Positions 43,105 through 52,021 of a stretch of 64,000 bases of DNA are shown piece after piece (within the stretch, counting starts at the first letter, position 1; the number at the start of each line of letters is the position of its first letter). The notes under the pieces are model-generated. The model was not told the DNA's origin and searched no databases. It saw only the letters and a list, made by a program, of their open reading frames with translations. Made by a program: the position numbers and the translations under genes. The stretch comes from Microseira sp003486305 (GTDB lineage Bacteria; Cyanobacteriota; Cyanobacteriia; Cyanobacteriales; Aerosakkonemataceae), in contig DALYJX010000004.1 of NCBI GenBank assembly GCA_031969655.1, positions 1 to 64,000 of the forward strand, in the 5' to 3' direction.

Positions 43105-43227
43105 CTAAGTAAAATTTAAGCCTTTAAATAGATGCGTGTCAACATCAGTAGCTAAGACGGCTACTTTACCTTCATGGGTAATGCTGTTGAGGTGTTGGAG
43201 TTTTTCTTTGCTGAGGATGGTATTCAT
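43105..43227 (-). CDS. Short hypothetical protein (40 aa), possibly a gene stump
   Basis: Reads MNTILSKEKLQHLNSITHEG, then KVAVLATDVDTHLFKG and a stop. The first 30 residues look like genuine coding sequence (helix followed by a hydrophobic strand). They resemble the start of a longer protein, so this is probably a truncated gene. The duplicated element at 43264-43388 lies just upstream of its ATG. Family not recognised. Confidence 0.4.
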   Translation of the reverse strand: MNTILSKEKLQHLNSITHEGKVAVLATDVDTHLFKGLNFT

Positions 43228-43263
43228 GGGCGACGAAATTAGTTGTAATTGAATATTTATATC

Positions 43264-43388
43264 TATTATTCAGTTCTTTAGCTCAACGAGAAATAGATAA
43301 AGTTGGTATGTTTGTGTAAAGTTATATTGCTGCAATCGCAAAGTTCACAAGTAGTTGATTTTGTCAATATACTAAATTGGTCAATTAA
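43264..43388. repeat. ~125-bp dispersed direct repeat, copy 1
   Basis: About 88-90% identical by eye to 48169-48294 and in the same orientation. Starts TATTATTCAGTTCTTTAG and ends AAATTGGTCAATTAAT. Lies 37 bp upstream of the small minus-strand ORF at 43227. Confidence 0.85.
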
Positions 43389-43396
43389 TGCCCCAC

Positions 43397-43559
43397 CTAG
43401 AGCGCCAGTCCAGTAGAATCATTCTCATCGGAAGACTCACCATTTCAGCGATCGCTATGGGTTGACATGCACAACTCCTATTGCTGCGAACTAACAGTTT
43501 TTCGTCGCATTCATACCGAGCCATTTTTGTCAACCACTTTTACTGGACTGGCGCTCTAG
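43397..43559. repeat. 163-bp unit bounded by 19-bp perfect inverted repeats
   Basis: CTAGAGCGCCAGTCCAGTA at 43397-43415 pairs perfectly with 43541-43559. MITE-like, with no obvious coding sequence and no clear target duplication. It sits between copy 1 of the direct repeat and proX. Confidence 0.75.
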
Positions 43560-43747
43560 AGCTACAGGTTGTTTCCAAGAGGCGCTTCGGACGAATTACA
43601 GATACCAAGTCAGCAGCCGTTAGCCGTTTGACCTCTGTTGGGCGATCGCTCTCAACTGCCCTCTCTCCACAATCTGTTCGACTCGATGCAGCCGCCTATC
43701 CACGCTGTTCGAGGCATCCGACCTTCTGTCCATCAGAGGAGTTAAAA

Positions 43748-44839
43748 TTATTTAGAAGCTTTTCCAGCAGTTTGGGCTTCTTTTAGCCAACCATCAACCA
43801 GCGCTTGATGGTTTTTCACCCACACTTCGGCATTACGACGGATATCTTTTGAGCTATTTTGACCCTCACGAGCGAGTTTTTCTTGAGTGATAATATCCTC
43901 AAAAGGAACCCGAACCAGTTCAAACCAGCGTTTAGCGGCTGGGTTAGCCTCCAAAAATTGCCGGGAAACCACAAGACGCGCTCTATCCACAGCAAATCCC
44001 AGATTCTTACCGCCTACGGTAGTATCTTTTTGTGTGATTTCTTTTCCCTTTTCTCCTGGCAAAGAGGTGAAGGGGACTTCCAACCAGGTTACATTTTTAT
44101 CTGGTTGTAACACTGAAGTCAACCAATCAAGATTAAAATAGTTATAGAGTATGGGTTTTCCTTGCCGATAGCGAGCAATAATATCTGCCTTGAGAACTTC
44201 AAATTCTCCTTTATCCTGTTTAACGGTATTTTCTAATCCGTAAACTTTCAAGTGATGATCGATAACTAGCTCACAGGTTGAACCCAGAGGGCAACCCGTT
44301 AAATTTGCCTTACCATCTCCGTCTGAGTCAAACAGTTTGGCAAGTTTTGGATCTTTAAGTTGGACAAGATTCGTAAGCTTATATTGCTCGGCAGTCTTCT
44401 TATCAATCACATAACCTTGAATAATATCATCGTCAGCAAACAACCCAACACGCTCCAGTTTCTTCTCACCACCAGCCTTTTCAAAGAAGTTAGCGTCCAA
44501 CTTTTCTAAAGTGGTAGCCACGTCTATTTCGTCGTTACCGAGAGCAAGAAATATAGTGGTTCTATTAAGTACCTTTAGTTCTTCGACTTCGTAACCAAGC
44601 TTTTCTAACCCAATGCGAAGGATTTCTGAAACAAATTGTCCCGCTACTGTACTACCAGAACCAGGGCGTACTTTCACCCCCTTACCAGGTAAACCTACTT
44701 GTGTCGATCGACTGCTGCCAGGAGAGTTTGTAGCGCGATCGGGAGTCGATTGGCAGGCAATTAAACCTACAAGCAAGGCTACTACTATAGCAAAGGTCTG
44801 TTTTTTTGTGTGTAGTTTCATTATCATTGGGTTAGTCAA
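43748..44839 (-). CDS. proX: Glycine betaine/proline ABC transporter binding lipoprotein
   Basis: A 363-residue OpuAC-type periplasmic binding protein. The signal has a lipobox (VALLVGLIAC, Cys about 29). The mature domain opens VKVRPGSGSTVAGQFVSEIL and contains LGNDEIDVATTLEKLD and YNYFNLDWLTSVLQPDKN (aromatic cage region), then KNLGFAVDRARLVVSRQF. It delivers betaine or related quaternary amines to ProWV. Last gene of a proV-proW-proX operon on the minus strand, 55 bp after proW. A related C-terminal fragment remains at 23832 across the biosynthetic locus. Confidence 0.88.
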   Translation of the reverse strand: MTNPMIMKLHTKKQTFAIVVALLVGLIACQSTPDRATNSPGSSRSTQVGLPGKGVKVRPGSGSTVAGQFVSEILRIGLEKLGYEVEELKVLNRTTIFLALGNDEIDVATTLEKLDANFFEKAGGEKKLERVGLFADDDIIQGYVIDKKTAEQYKLTNLVQLKDPKLAKLFDSDGDGKANLTGCPLGSTCELVIDHHLKVYGLENTVKQDKGEFEVLKADIIARYRQGKPILYNYFNLDWLTSVLQPDKNVTWLEVPFTSLPGEKGKEITQKDTTVGGKNLGFAVDRARLVVSRQFLEANPAAKRWFELVRVPFEDIITQEKLAREGQNSSKDIRRNAEVWVKNHQALVDGWLKEAQTAGKASK

Positions 44840-44894
44840 TTTGAATGATATCTGTACTGAAAATCGGGTGTGGGGTGTAGGGGAAAAAAGTTTT

Positions 44895-45935
44895 TCATCC
44901 TGTTTGTTGAGATCGAGCGCTCTTTGTAACTCTCAATCTAGAAAGGAGAAAACCGATCGGCCCTTGTTGAAGCCAATAATCTCTACTGTTGACTTTCCCT
45001 ACAGCCTGAGTAATCCGATCGAGCATAATCGCCAGCAAGACGATACCCAATCCTCCAACAGCAGCCAGTCCCACATCCAGACGACCAACCCCCTGCAACA
45101 CCATCAATCCCAGTCCTGGTACGGCAATCATTGAAGTAACGACCGACATTCCCAATGCAAACAGGATAGTTTGGTTTAGCCCAGTCATAATGGTCGGCAT
45201 AGCCAGGGGAATTTGGGCTTCCCACAAAACTTGCCAAGGAGTTGACCCAAAAGAGATCGCCGCTTCCACCACCTCGAAAGAGACTTGCCGGATACCCAGG
45301 TTGGTGAGGCGAATCAGAGGCGGCAGCGCAAAGACAATGGTTGCGATCGTCCCAGGAACTTTACCAATGCCAAATAACATGACAACAGGAACCAGATAGA
45401 CGAAAATGGGGATGGTTTGCATGATATCGAGCAGGGGTCGGACAAATCCCACTAGGCGATCGCTCCTGGCACAGGCAATACCCAGAGCAATGCCGATCGC
45501 AACGCAAAACGCTACCGCAGTCACCACCAGAGAAAGCGTCACCATTGCCTCCTTCCACGCCCCAACAAAACCAATTAAAGTCAAGGCAGCAATGCTATAA
45601 ATCGCAATTTTTCCCCCTGCCAGTTGCCATGCTATCAACCCGATAATCATCAGAAAAATTAAGGGAGGAATGGATTGGAAGATTGCCTCTATAGAGTCAA
45701 GAGCCAATTTAATTGGGATGCGAATCGCTTGGAAGAGCGGACGAAAGTTGTCAACGATAAAATTTACCGCAGCGTTAATCCAACTATCCAGAGGTATAGT
45801 ATAAAGCTCAAAAGGGTTTAAGATAACATCCAGCCCGACTGGACTCTTGGCGATCGGATAAGAGGAATTAGTCAAGGAATTTAACATCGATCGAGTGGCT
45901 CCTGATGATTTAAGATTTCTTTTGATGTATGGCAA
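44895..45935 (-). CDS. proW: Glycine betaine/proline ABC transporter permease
   Basis: A 346-residue inner-membrane permease. About six to seven hydrophobic segments include PPLIFLMIIGLIAWQLAGG, SIAALTLIGFVGAW and VVTAVAFCVAIGIALGIACA. The EAA-like loop reads FEVVEAAISFGSTPWQVLWE. ALPPLIRLTNLGIRQV and FALGMSVVTSMIAVPGLG are typical of ProW/OpuAB. Start may be the Met at residue 17. Sits 15 bp downstream of proV, so one transcript is likely. Functions in osmoprotectant uptake. Confidence 0.88.
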   Translation of the reverse strand: MPYIKRNLKSSGATRSMLNSLTNSSYPIAKSPVGLDVILNPFELYTIPLDSWINAAVNFIVDNFRPLFQAIRIPIKLALDSIEAIFQSIPPLIFLMIIGLIAWQLAGGKIAIYSIAALTLIGFVGAWKEAMVTLSLVVTAVAFCVAIGIALGIACARSDRLVGFVRPLLDIMQTIPIFVYLVPVVMLFGIGKVPGTIATIVFALPPLIRLTNLGIRQVSFEVVEAAISFGSTPWQVLWEAQIPLAMPTIMTGLNQTILFALGMSVVTSMIAVPGLGLMVLQGVGRLDVGLAAVGGLGIVLLAIMLDRITQAVGKVNSRDYWLQQGPIGFLLSRLRVTKSARSQQTG

Positions 45936-45950
45936 TAAGCCTCTCCCCCC

Positions 45951-47159
45951 TTACTCTAAATACTCTATTCGCTGACGATCGCTAATACTAGCAAAGACAT
46001 CGCGCGATTCAACAGCTCCTGTGAGTTTTCCACTGTCATCAACCACAGCAACCGTTCGTCCTTGTTGGTAGAGGGGAAAAATACTTTCTAAACTGCTGAA
46101 AGCATTAGCCTTGGGAAAGTCCTGAAGCATCACAGAGGTAATATCTTCGCTTCCTTGTCGGATTGCTTGTTCGAGCGATTGTTTGTTGACAATGCCAACA
46201 GGGTAGCCTTCAATATCTATAACGTACATATATTTAAGGTTATGGTTTAACATTCGCTCTAGTGCAGCAGTAGCAGAGTCTTGACCTTTAATCAAGGTAG
46301 TAGTTTGACGAGCAATTGACCCTACTTTGAGAATTTGAGCGCGGTTGACATCTTGAATGAAAGCACGGATGTAGTTGTCGGCAGGTTGAGTAAGGAGTTC
46401 TTCGGGCGTGCCGACTTGAACAATATAACCATCTTTCATTACGGCAATGCGATCGCCAATTTTCAGAGCCTCATGAATATCGTGACTGATAAATATAATA
46501 GTTTTGTGCAGTTCTTTTTGGAGGCGCAGCAATTCATCCTGCATTTCCCGGCGAATCAACGGATCGAGGGCGCTGAATGGCTCATCCATGAGTAAAATCT
46601 CCGCATCTGTTGCCAAAGCACGCGCTAAACCCACTCGTTGCTGCATCCCACCACTCAGCGAGTCAGGCAAATAATCCGCCCATTGCGCTAATCCCACCGC
46701 TTCTAAAGTTGAGAGAGCTTTTTGGCGGCGTTGGCGAGTATCAATCCCCCGTACCTTCAAACCATACTCTACATTCTGGGCAACAGTTTTGTGAGGAAAC
46801 AACCCAAATCCCTGAAACACCATCGAGACTTTCCTCAGGCGAATCTCCCGCATCCGTTTCTCGTCCACATGGGCAACATCTTCACCATCAATGTAGATAT
46901 GTCCGCTGGTGGGATTAATCAGACGGTTGATGCAGCGAACCAAGGTAGATTTTCCCGAACCGGATAACCCCATCACCACGAACAATTCCCCTTGATTCAC
47001 CGTGAGAGATACACCGGCAATTCCCAGCACATTAAGAGTTGCTTGCAAGATATAATCTTTAGACTTGCCTTCTCGAAACAGTTGGAGAGCAGCATGAGGC
47101 TTTTCCCCATAAATTTTGATCAGATGCTCGATGCAAATTTTTGGTTTTGGATTGGTCAT
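45951..47159 (-). CDS. proV: Glycine betaine/proline ABC transporter ATPase with CBS domains
   Basis: A 402-residue ATPase. Walker A is GLSGSGKST (about 69), Q-loop in VFQGFGLFPHKTV, signature LSGGMQQRVGLARAL (about 168) and Walker B ILLMDEPFSALDP (about 188). The C-terminal third holds a CBS pair (about 285-400; YMYVIDIEGYPVGIVNKQSL, VAVVDDSGKLTGAVESRDVF), the ionic-strength sensor in the OpuA family. First gene of the operon. No promoter was picked in the ~150-bp spacer to the vMAP-like gene. Confidence 0.92.
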   Translation of the reverse strand: MTNPKPKICIEHLIKIYGEKPHAALQLFREGKSKDYILQATLNVLGIAGVSLTVNQGELFVVMGLSGSGKSTLVRCINRLINPTSGHIYIDGEDVAHVDEKRMREIRLRKVSMVFQGFGLFPHKTVAQNVEYGLKVRGIDTRQRRQKALSTLEAVGLAQWADYLPDSLSGGMQQRVGLARALATDAEILLMDEPFSALDPLIRREMQDELLRLQKELHKTIIFISHDIHEALKIGDRIAVMKDGYIVQVGTPEELLTQPADNYIRAFIQDVNRAQILKVGSIARQTTTLIKGQDSATAALERMLNHNLKYMYVIDIEGYPVGIVNKQSLEQAIRQGSEDITSVMLQDFPKANAFSSLESIFPLYQQGRTVAVVDDSGKLTGAVESRDVFASISDRQRIEYLE

Positions 47160-47311
47160 TGCCTGACTGGGGTCATAAGTAAAGAACCTGTTATGAAACC
47201 TTAAATATATAGTATGTCAGACATTAAAGACGTGAAAAACCCAAATGTTACTGCCAACCAAGTCTCCCTACCTAAAGGCGGCGGTGCTATTGAGGGCAGA
47301 GGCGAAACTTG

Positions 47312-48013
47312 TTAGGCAGATGAATTTACCGGCACAGCCTTGCTATCTATACTCATACCTGTTTCTTCCGATCGCAGTTTGGAATTGACGGTAAACCTAG
47401 AGTACAATTCGGGAGCGAGAATTAGTGAAATGTAGAGAGGAGAGTCTAGCGGCAAACGAGCGCGAGAAATTGTTGGTTTGCTCTGTGTGACTGGGGCTTT
47501 TAAATTATTTTCTGCCTCTGGATTATCTGTATCAATTTGGCACTTCTGCTGCACTCTCTCTAGCTGCGAACTTTCTTCAGTTACCAGATAGGGGCGATCG
47601 CACACCAGTGGTAATCGATTGCTATCCTCTGAATATGAATCCTCCATTAATTCAGTAGCAACTGATAACTCATTAGTGGTAGGCGTTAGTGGTGGGTCTA
47701 TTACTTCTACCAAGGAAAAGGTAACAGGTAACTCGTCACTATTGACTGTTTCACCTGTCCGGGAGAGCAGATATTGCTTCAGCACTAAAAACAGATTTTT
47801 TTTCGTCACTCTCTCCCCTAATGCTTTTGAAAAAGCCTGCCACAACTGCGAGCCAATATCCTTGATGTGAGCGATACTATAGGCACAATCGGGTGCCATC
47901 TCGCTATAACCGCGTCCGAGCCATGACTGACACAGGATGAAGCGCTCCAGGGAACTTAGTTGCCTCAAGAGCAGACCCTGTTCTATAGTGCCGATAACTT
48001 CGCCAACATTCAT
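47312..48013 (-). CDS. vMAP-type HTH protein, AAA part missing
   Basis: A 233-residue protein. Residues 1-95 match the N-terminal HTH-like domain of the vMAP protein at 1421 (FILCQSWLGRGYSEMAPDCA, SQLWQAFSKALGERVTKKNL). A long low-complexity linker follows. The conserved connector RLPLDSPLYI (about 187-196), which in relatives leads into the ATPase, here runs into an unrelated tail and stops. So it is probably the 5' part of a gene whose ATPase was lost by frameshift or deletion. The 125-bp direct repeat copy 2 lies 155 bp upstream of its ATG. Confidence 0.65.
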   Translation of the reverse strand: MNVGEVIGTIEQGLLLRQLSSLERFILCQSWLGRGYSEMAPDCAYSIAHIKDIGSQLWQAFSKALGERVTKKNLFLVLKQYLLSRTGETVNSDELPVTFSLVEVIDPPLTPTTNELSVATELMEDSYSEDSNRLPLVCDRPYLVTEESSQLERVQQKCQIDTDNPEAENNLKAPVTQSKPTISRARLPLDSPLYISLILAPELYSRFTVNSKLRSEETGMSIDSKAVPVNSSA

Positions 48014-48168
48014 GTAGTGACTCCATTTGAGTAGTATGCACGCAGCAAGTGAGCTGCTTGATTCTTATGCGCCCATACACAGGCAGTAAAAATAAGAAGA
48101 CTTTGATGCAGATAGCGGAAGGACAAAGGCCCAATTAGTGTCAGCGTGAACCAAAAAACTTAACTATG

Positions 48169-48294
48169 TATTATTCAGTTCTTTAGTCCAACGAGAAATA
48201 GATAAAGTTGGTATGTTTGTGTGTAGTTATATTGCAGCGAAGCCCAAAATGCACAATCAGTTGCTTTTGTCAATATCCTAAATTGGTCAATTAA
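48169..48294. repeat. ~125-bp dispersed direct repeat, copy 2
   Basis: Partner of 43264-43388; the pair brackets the proVWX operon and the vMAP-like gene (~4.9 kb). Confidence 0.85.
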
Positions 48295-48443
48295 TTCTCC
48301 GATTTGAAGCTCAGGTTGGTTACAACAGGCGCGATGCTCTCAATCAATATTGACTGTGAGGCGATCGAGAATTTAGCTCTTTTGAGGTTGGGTCGAGGGG
48401 GGATATTATTCCCCGCCCCTCCCGTTTAGATCTGGGCGTGCGG

Positions 48444-50870
48444 GTAGGGTAGGTAGCCAGCGAGTTACCAGGATAGGCACTTTTCCAACCACCCCCCTCC
48501 AAACTACGCATGACCGTTTCCGTATCACGTAGCTTTCCAGTAGCTTTTACGTTTGAGTGCTTCACCGTCGTAGCGTCCATATTGGATTTTCTCGTGACAT
48601 TGACGACAAACTACTAAAGTTTTACGTTTGCGTGCAGACATTTTCTTCATCCATTCTGGGCGTTGTGAACATCCTTTTTGCTTAATATCTGCTAGTTTAC
48701 GAATATGATGGACTTCAATATTGTCCTTGGCTCCGCAAAGAGCACACTCTTGGGCTAAAAGACGTTGAACAACTTGGCTACGTCCGTTCCAGATATGATT
48801 AGCCTGGTTATCATCAATTTTGACCCACTTATTCCAACGCAGAGAAACACCACCGAAATAAGTTATCAGAGGTTTCTTAGCATCACGTTCCACTGTTACT
48901 TGTAATACCTTATAAGTACCATCTTTTGTCTCAATGGTTGTGCGATAACGCTGGTAAATTTTCTGGCAAGTAGTTTTAAACTTCTTAGCCAAAGTTTTTA
49001 CAAGGGAAAGCTCCATAACCCGTTTCAGCAAAGATAGCGTGTGGAGGTTATAAGCCATGCGGTAATACTGGACTACTCCTCGATATTCCGCTTGATACTG
49101 GCTAACTATGCTGTAGGCATCGTCCGATACTCTTTGTGTCAGGTGTATTGGTTTTCCAGAGCGCATATATTTAACACAATGGTCTTTGATTACGCTTTTG
49201 GGAACCCTTAGCCCCACACTGCCATTGATACATCTTTGACCACGATGGTCGTGTTTATCATCGGCGTGTAGGATGTGAATTTCGTAACCCAGGAATTTAG
49301 CAGCTTCATCCCTGGCATGGGTAATCAGCGTCTTTTCATCACTGAGTGACAGTTTTAACTCGTCACGTAAGAAAGTGGCGATTTTCTGTTTGATTTCCAC
49401 AGCTGAGGATTTTGAACCTACCACCCCTAGCAAGAAATCATCGGCATACCTTGTGTACCAAAGGCGACGAAAGTTTGGATCGTTGGGGTCGCGAGACGGA
49501 ATTGATTGTGCCTTTTGGCTCAGTTTCCTTGCTTCTTCCAGTTTTCCAGCATTTCGTGCTTTTGACGCAGCTTTGGTTAAGTCTCTGTATGGTGGATAGA
49601 CACTCCTTCGTTGACCTCGTGTGTATGCTGGTATCAGTTCGTGTTCGATGTATTTGTCCAGCTTGTCTAGCACCAGATTGGAAAGTATTGGGCTTACTAC
49701 TGCACCCTGCGGCACCCCGCTATAGGTAGCATGATATTTCCAGTTTTCCAAATACCCTGCATCCAGCAACCCCTTAATTAGTCGAAGAAAGCGATTGTCG
49801 TGGATTTTCTGTTGTAGTATTTTTAACAGGATAGTATGGTCTATTCTGTCAAAACAGGCACAGATGTCTCCTTCGATAAACCACTTAGTAGCTCGGCCTT
49901 TTTGGGTAATTTCCTTCAGGGCTGTATGACATCCGCGTAGGGGTCGAAAACCGTGGGAATGTTCGCTAAACTGTGGCTCGTAGTAGGCTTCTAGGATGGA
50001 ACGAATTACTTCTTGGAGTAATTTATCTGACCAAGAAGGCATACCAAGAGGTCTTAGTTTACCGTTTTTCTTGGGGATATAGGTACGTCGCACTGGTGTC
50101 CATCTATAGCGCTCATATCTAAGAGCATCAATCATGGTGTTAATTTTCTCCAGGGACATCCCATCCACTGTTTCCGGTGTAGCGCCTGGTGTCATTGCAC
50201 CTGCGTTGCTGTTTAGCTTGGCATAGGCACGTAAATACAAGTCTCGGTTATATAGCAGTCGATACACATCTTCTACTGGCAACCCACCTTGTCCGCGTTT
50301 ACGTATGATGTTCAGTATCGTTTCGGCTGTTCGCATCTCGCGTACCTCCCGATTTCTTTTACATCCAATTACCTGTTCCACTTTGCCCTGTAAACGGCTC
50401 TCCCGTTCTCCCTGGTGGGGCGTAACTCCCACGACTACTATTGGAACTCCGTTACCATAGGACTCGCGTCCCGTAGGCAATCCCATGTTCCGTCACTGAT
50501 GAACGTCTAAAGAACGACTTAGGCTCCTACTCATATCCTTGAATGAGTTCATTACTCATCGCTTATCGGTCAGGGTGTACCATTAACGAAAGTTGATTTA
50601 ATGGCTACCGATAACATCGGTGTACGGACGTGCTACCGAAGGATGTGCAGTTCCACCGCAGGATATTAGGGTTTAAGCAGTTTGGCTTTAGCCATATCGT
50701 TCAGGCGTTGCAGAACCGTAACATACACGTCTTCTGTTACTTTCCGCTTTACGAACATGCTCTTGTCCCCTTACCCTTTCGGGTTTAGGTTAGTTGTTCG
50801 CCTTGGAGTCAATTACCCTGAACTCCAGCCAACTTTGTTGGCAATTCAATCAGTGCGTACCACGGCGCAC
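48444..50870 (-). mobile_element. Inner group II intron (about 2.43 kb)
   Basis: 5' end GTGCGCCGTGG at 50870 fits the GUGYG consensus. The 3' end ...CCCTAC at 48444 fits the AY consensus. Domain V is at about 48502-48536 (AAGCTACG...GAAAC...GCGTAGTTT, with the AGC triad and GAAA tetraloop), followed by a domain VI-like stem. About 530 nt of domain I-III-like RNA (50337-50870) precede the maturase. The element appears complete. Its insertion point is inside domain V of another intron. Confidence 0.75.
48525..50336 (-). CDS. ltrA: Group II intron reverse transcriptase/maturase (RT-X-HNH)
   Basis: A 603-residue intron-encoded protein. RT motifs are SWSDKLLQEVIRSILEAYYE, HGFRPLRGCHTAL, WFIEGDICACFDRIDHTIL, GVPQGAVVSPILSNLVLD and the catalytic YADDFLLG (about residue 325). 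Domain X follows (YYRMAYNLHTLSLLKRVMEL). The C-terminal HNH endonuclease has CALCGAKDNIEVHHIRKL and CRQCHEKI. I chose the Met at 50336 (MRTAETILN), the usual N-terminus of cyanobacterial/chloroplast-like intron proteins, over the in-frame upstream codon at 50486, which lies in intron RNA. The stop codon lies inside domain V, unusually far 3'. Confidence 0.92.
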   Translation of the reverse strand: MRTAETILNIIRKRGQGGLPVEDVYRLLYNRDLYLRAYAKLNSNAGAMTPGATPETVDGMSLEKINTMIDALRYERYRWTPVRRTYIPKKNGKLRPLGMPSWSDKLLQEVIRSILEAYYEPQFSEHSHGFRPLRGCHTALKEITQKGRATKWFIEGDICACFDRIDHTILLKILQQKIHDNRFLRLIKGLLDAGYLENWKYHATYSGVPQGAVVSPILSNLVLDKLDKYIEHELIPAYTRGQRRSVYPPYRDLTKAASKARNAGKLEEARKLSQKAQSIPSRDPNDPNFRRLWYTRYADDFLLGVVGSKSSAVEIKQKIATFLRDELKLSLSDEKTLITHARDEAAKFLGYEIHILHADDKHDHRGQRCINGSVGLRVPKSVIKDHCVKYMRSGKPIHLTQRVSDDAYSIVSQYQAEYRGVVQYYRMAYNLHTLSLLKRVMELSLVKTLAKKFKTTCQKIYQRYRTTIETKDGTYKVLQVTVERDAKKPLITYFGGVSLRWNKWVKIDDNQANHIWNGRSQVVQRLLAQECALCGAKDNIEVHHIRKLADIKQKGCSQRPEWMKKMSARKRKTLVVCRQCHEKIQYGRYDGEALKRKSYWKAT

Positions 50871-50899
50871 GCTTTCCCCGCACCCAGCTCCCGATGTTC

Positions 50900-51313
50900 T
50901 TAGCTTTCGCTTTTGCTCATGTGGATGTAGTCGTGGCAGCTTTCATGAATAGCTAGAAGGTTGTTTTTCTTCCAATTTTTGTGGTTTCCATCTACATGAT
51001 GGAGATGTACCCTCTCGTCACTTAGCATCTTTAATCCACAATATCCACAGGTATGGTTTTGCCGTTTTAGGGCTTTAGAGGTTTCGCCATCATAGAGTTT
51101 GCTATTGCGCTCGCTCCAGTAGACAATATCTCCGTCAAATGGTGATTTTTCCCCTTTGACGTTGATATGTTTGTTTTCAGAGTAAGGAACAGATGGGAAC
51201 GCTTTATTCAGTAATTTCTTGCTAGATTTACGATTGTGTTTCGTTTCCTTATTACAGCGGTTCCATTCGTGCCAGGTTAAGAAAGTGAAACTTTTGTCAA
51301 TCAGTGAATATGC
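50900..51313 (-). pseudogene. C-terminal fragment of a second intron-encoded protein
   Basis: About 137 codons with no start, open from a stop at 51314. Encodes the end of domain X/linker (FTFLTWHEWNRCNKETKHNR, SKKLLNKAFPSVPYSENK) and an HNH domain (HTCGYCGLKMLSDERVHLHH, then LLAIHESCHDYIHMSKS). The RT domain is gone. Its stop lies 9 nt before the 5' half of domain V, the normal order for a group II intron. Confidence 0.85.
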
Positions 51314-51356
51314 TCAAAAAAGTTCTGAATAAAAATGAGAATCTTCTCTGGTCGGG

Positions 51357-51394
51357 GAGAGGAAAAAGCAATCTCCGATTGCCTTTTCCTCTCT
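51357..51394. terminator. Terminator-like hairpin
   Basis: GAGAGGAAAA...TTTTCCTCTC arms with an inner AGCAAT/ATTGC stem. A T-run follows only weakly. Confidence 0.5.
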
Positions 51395-51750
51395 GTATGA
51401 TTATCATTCTCGTTCAAACTTGGCAACCCTTAGCGATGGAGGATAAAAAATTAGTTAATTACCTAGTGTAAATCATATAAATATGACAATTCCCCTCTCT
51501 AGCAGATATAAAGGTTGACTTTTGATTGTTTCAATAATATACAGCTTTTTTAATCAGCCATCTTGATGCCTTGATAAAATTCCAGGGAAGCTCCGTATCT
51601 ACTGCTGTAATAAAGTTGAGCCTCTCATAACCAATCTGGTTGAAAAAACCCTTTTTGCTGCGAGTCTTCAAAACCAGATGCAGAATTTAGTTGGTTGCTC
51701 ATAAAAGGGGTAACTAACCCGGATTTGGTATCATTGGCTCTTTGATTACC

Positions 51751-51793
51751 GGAGGGAGATGGTTTTTACTTCTAGGAAAAACCATCTCCCTCC
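51751..51793. terminator. 17-bp perfect hairpin downstream of parB
   Basis: GGAGGGAGATGGTTTTT at 51751-51767 pairs perfectly with 51777-51793, loop ACTTCTAGG. The T5/A5 at the stem top makes it a possible bidirectional terminator. Confidence 0.55.
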
Positions 51794-52021
51794 AATAAAT
51801 GGTGCTACAACAATCCAATTTTTCTAACCCATTTTCAAATGAGCGAACCGTGAGTATTTAGGGAGGTTTAGGGAGAAATAAGTAGATTTTTTCTAACTGT
51901 TTTTACCCCTTAATCAAGGTTGCGCGAACAGACACGATATTAATCGACTATTGGGACAACTGCACCAACTGCTGCGCCGTCACTTCCATCAGTTTCTTAC
52001 GATGCGCGATCGCACAAATAA

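Larger units (their letters stand above)
48375..51313 (-). mobile_element. Outer group II intron remnant, split by an inner intron
   Basis: Two pieces of one older intron: 50871-51313 (end of its maturase ORF plus the 5' half of domain V, GAGCTGGGTGCGGGGAAAGC at 50871-50890) and about 48375-48443 (3' half of domain V, CCGCACGCCCAG, then a domain VI-like GGGAGGGGCGGGG...CCCCCCTCGACCC stem). Joining the pieces restores a domain V with the AGC triad, a UGGG/CCCA base stem, a 2-nt CG bulge and a UGCGGG/CCCGCA upper stem. Domains I-III and most of the ORF are missing, so it cannot splice alone. Confidence 0.7.
51314..52021. other. Intergenic region with two strong hairpins
   Basis: About 700 bp without a supported gene between the intron remnant and parB. 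Apart from the hairpins at 51357 and 51751, nothing was recognised. Confidence 0.5.

Noticed and set aside
43481..43786. Possible 101-residue plus-strand ORF
   Set aside because: It spans an inverted repeat arm and overlaps the 3' end of proX, and its translation is low-complexity without recognisable structure.
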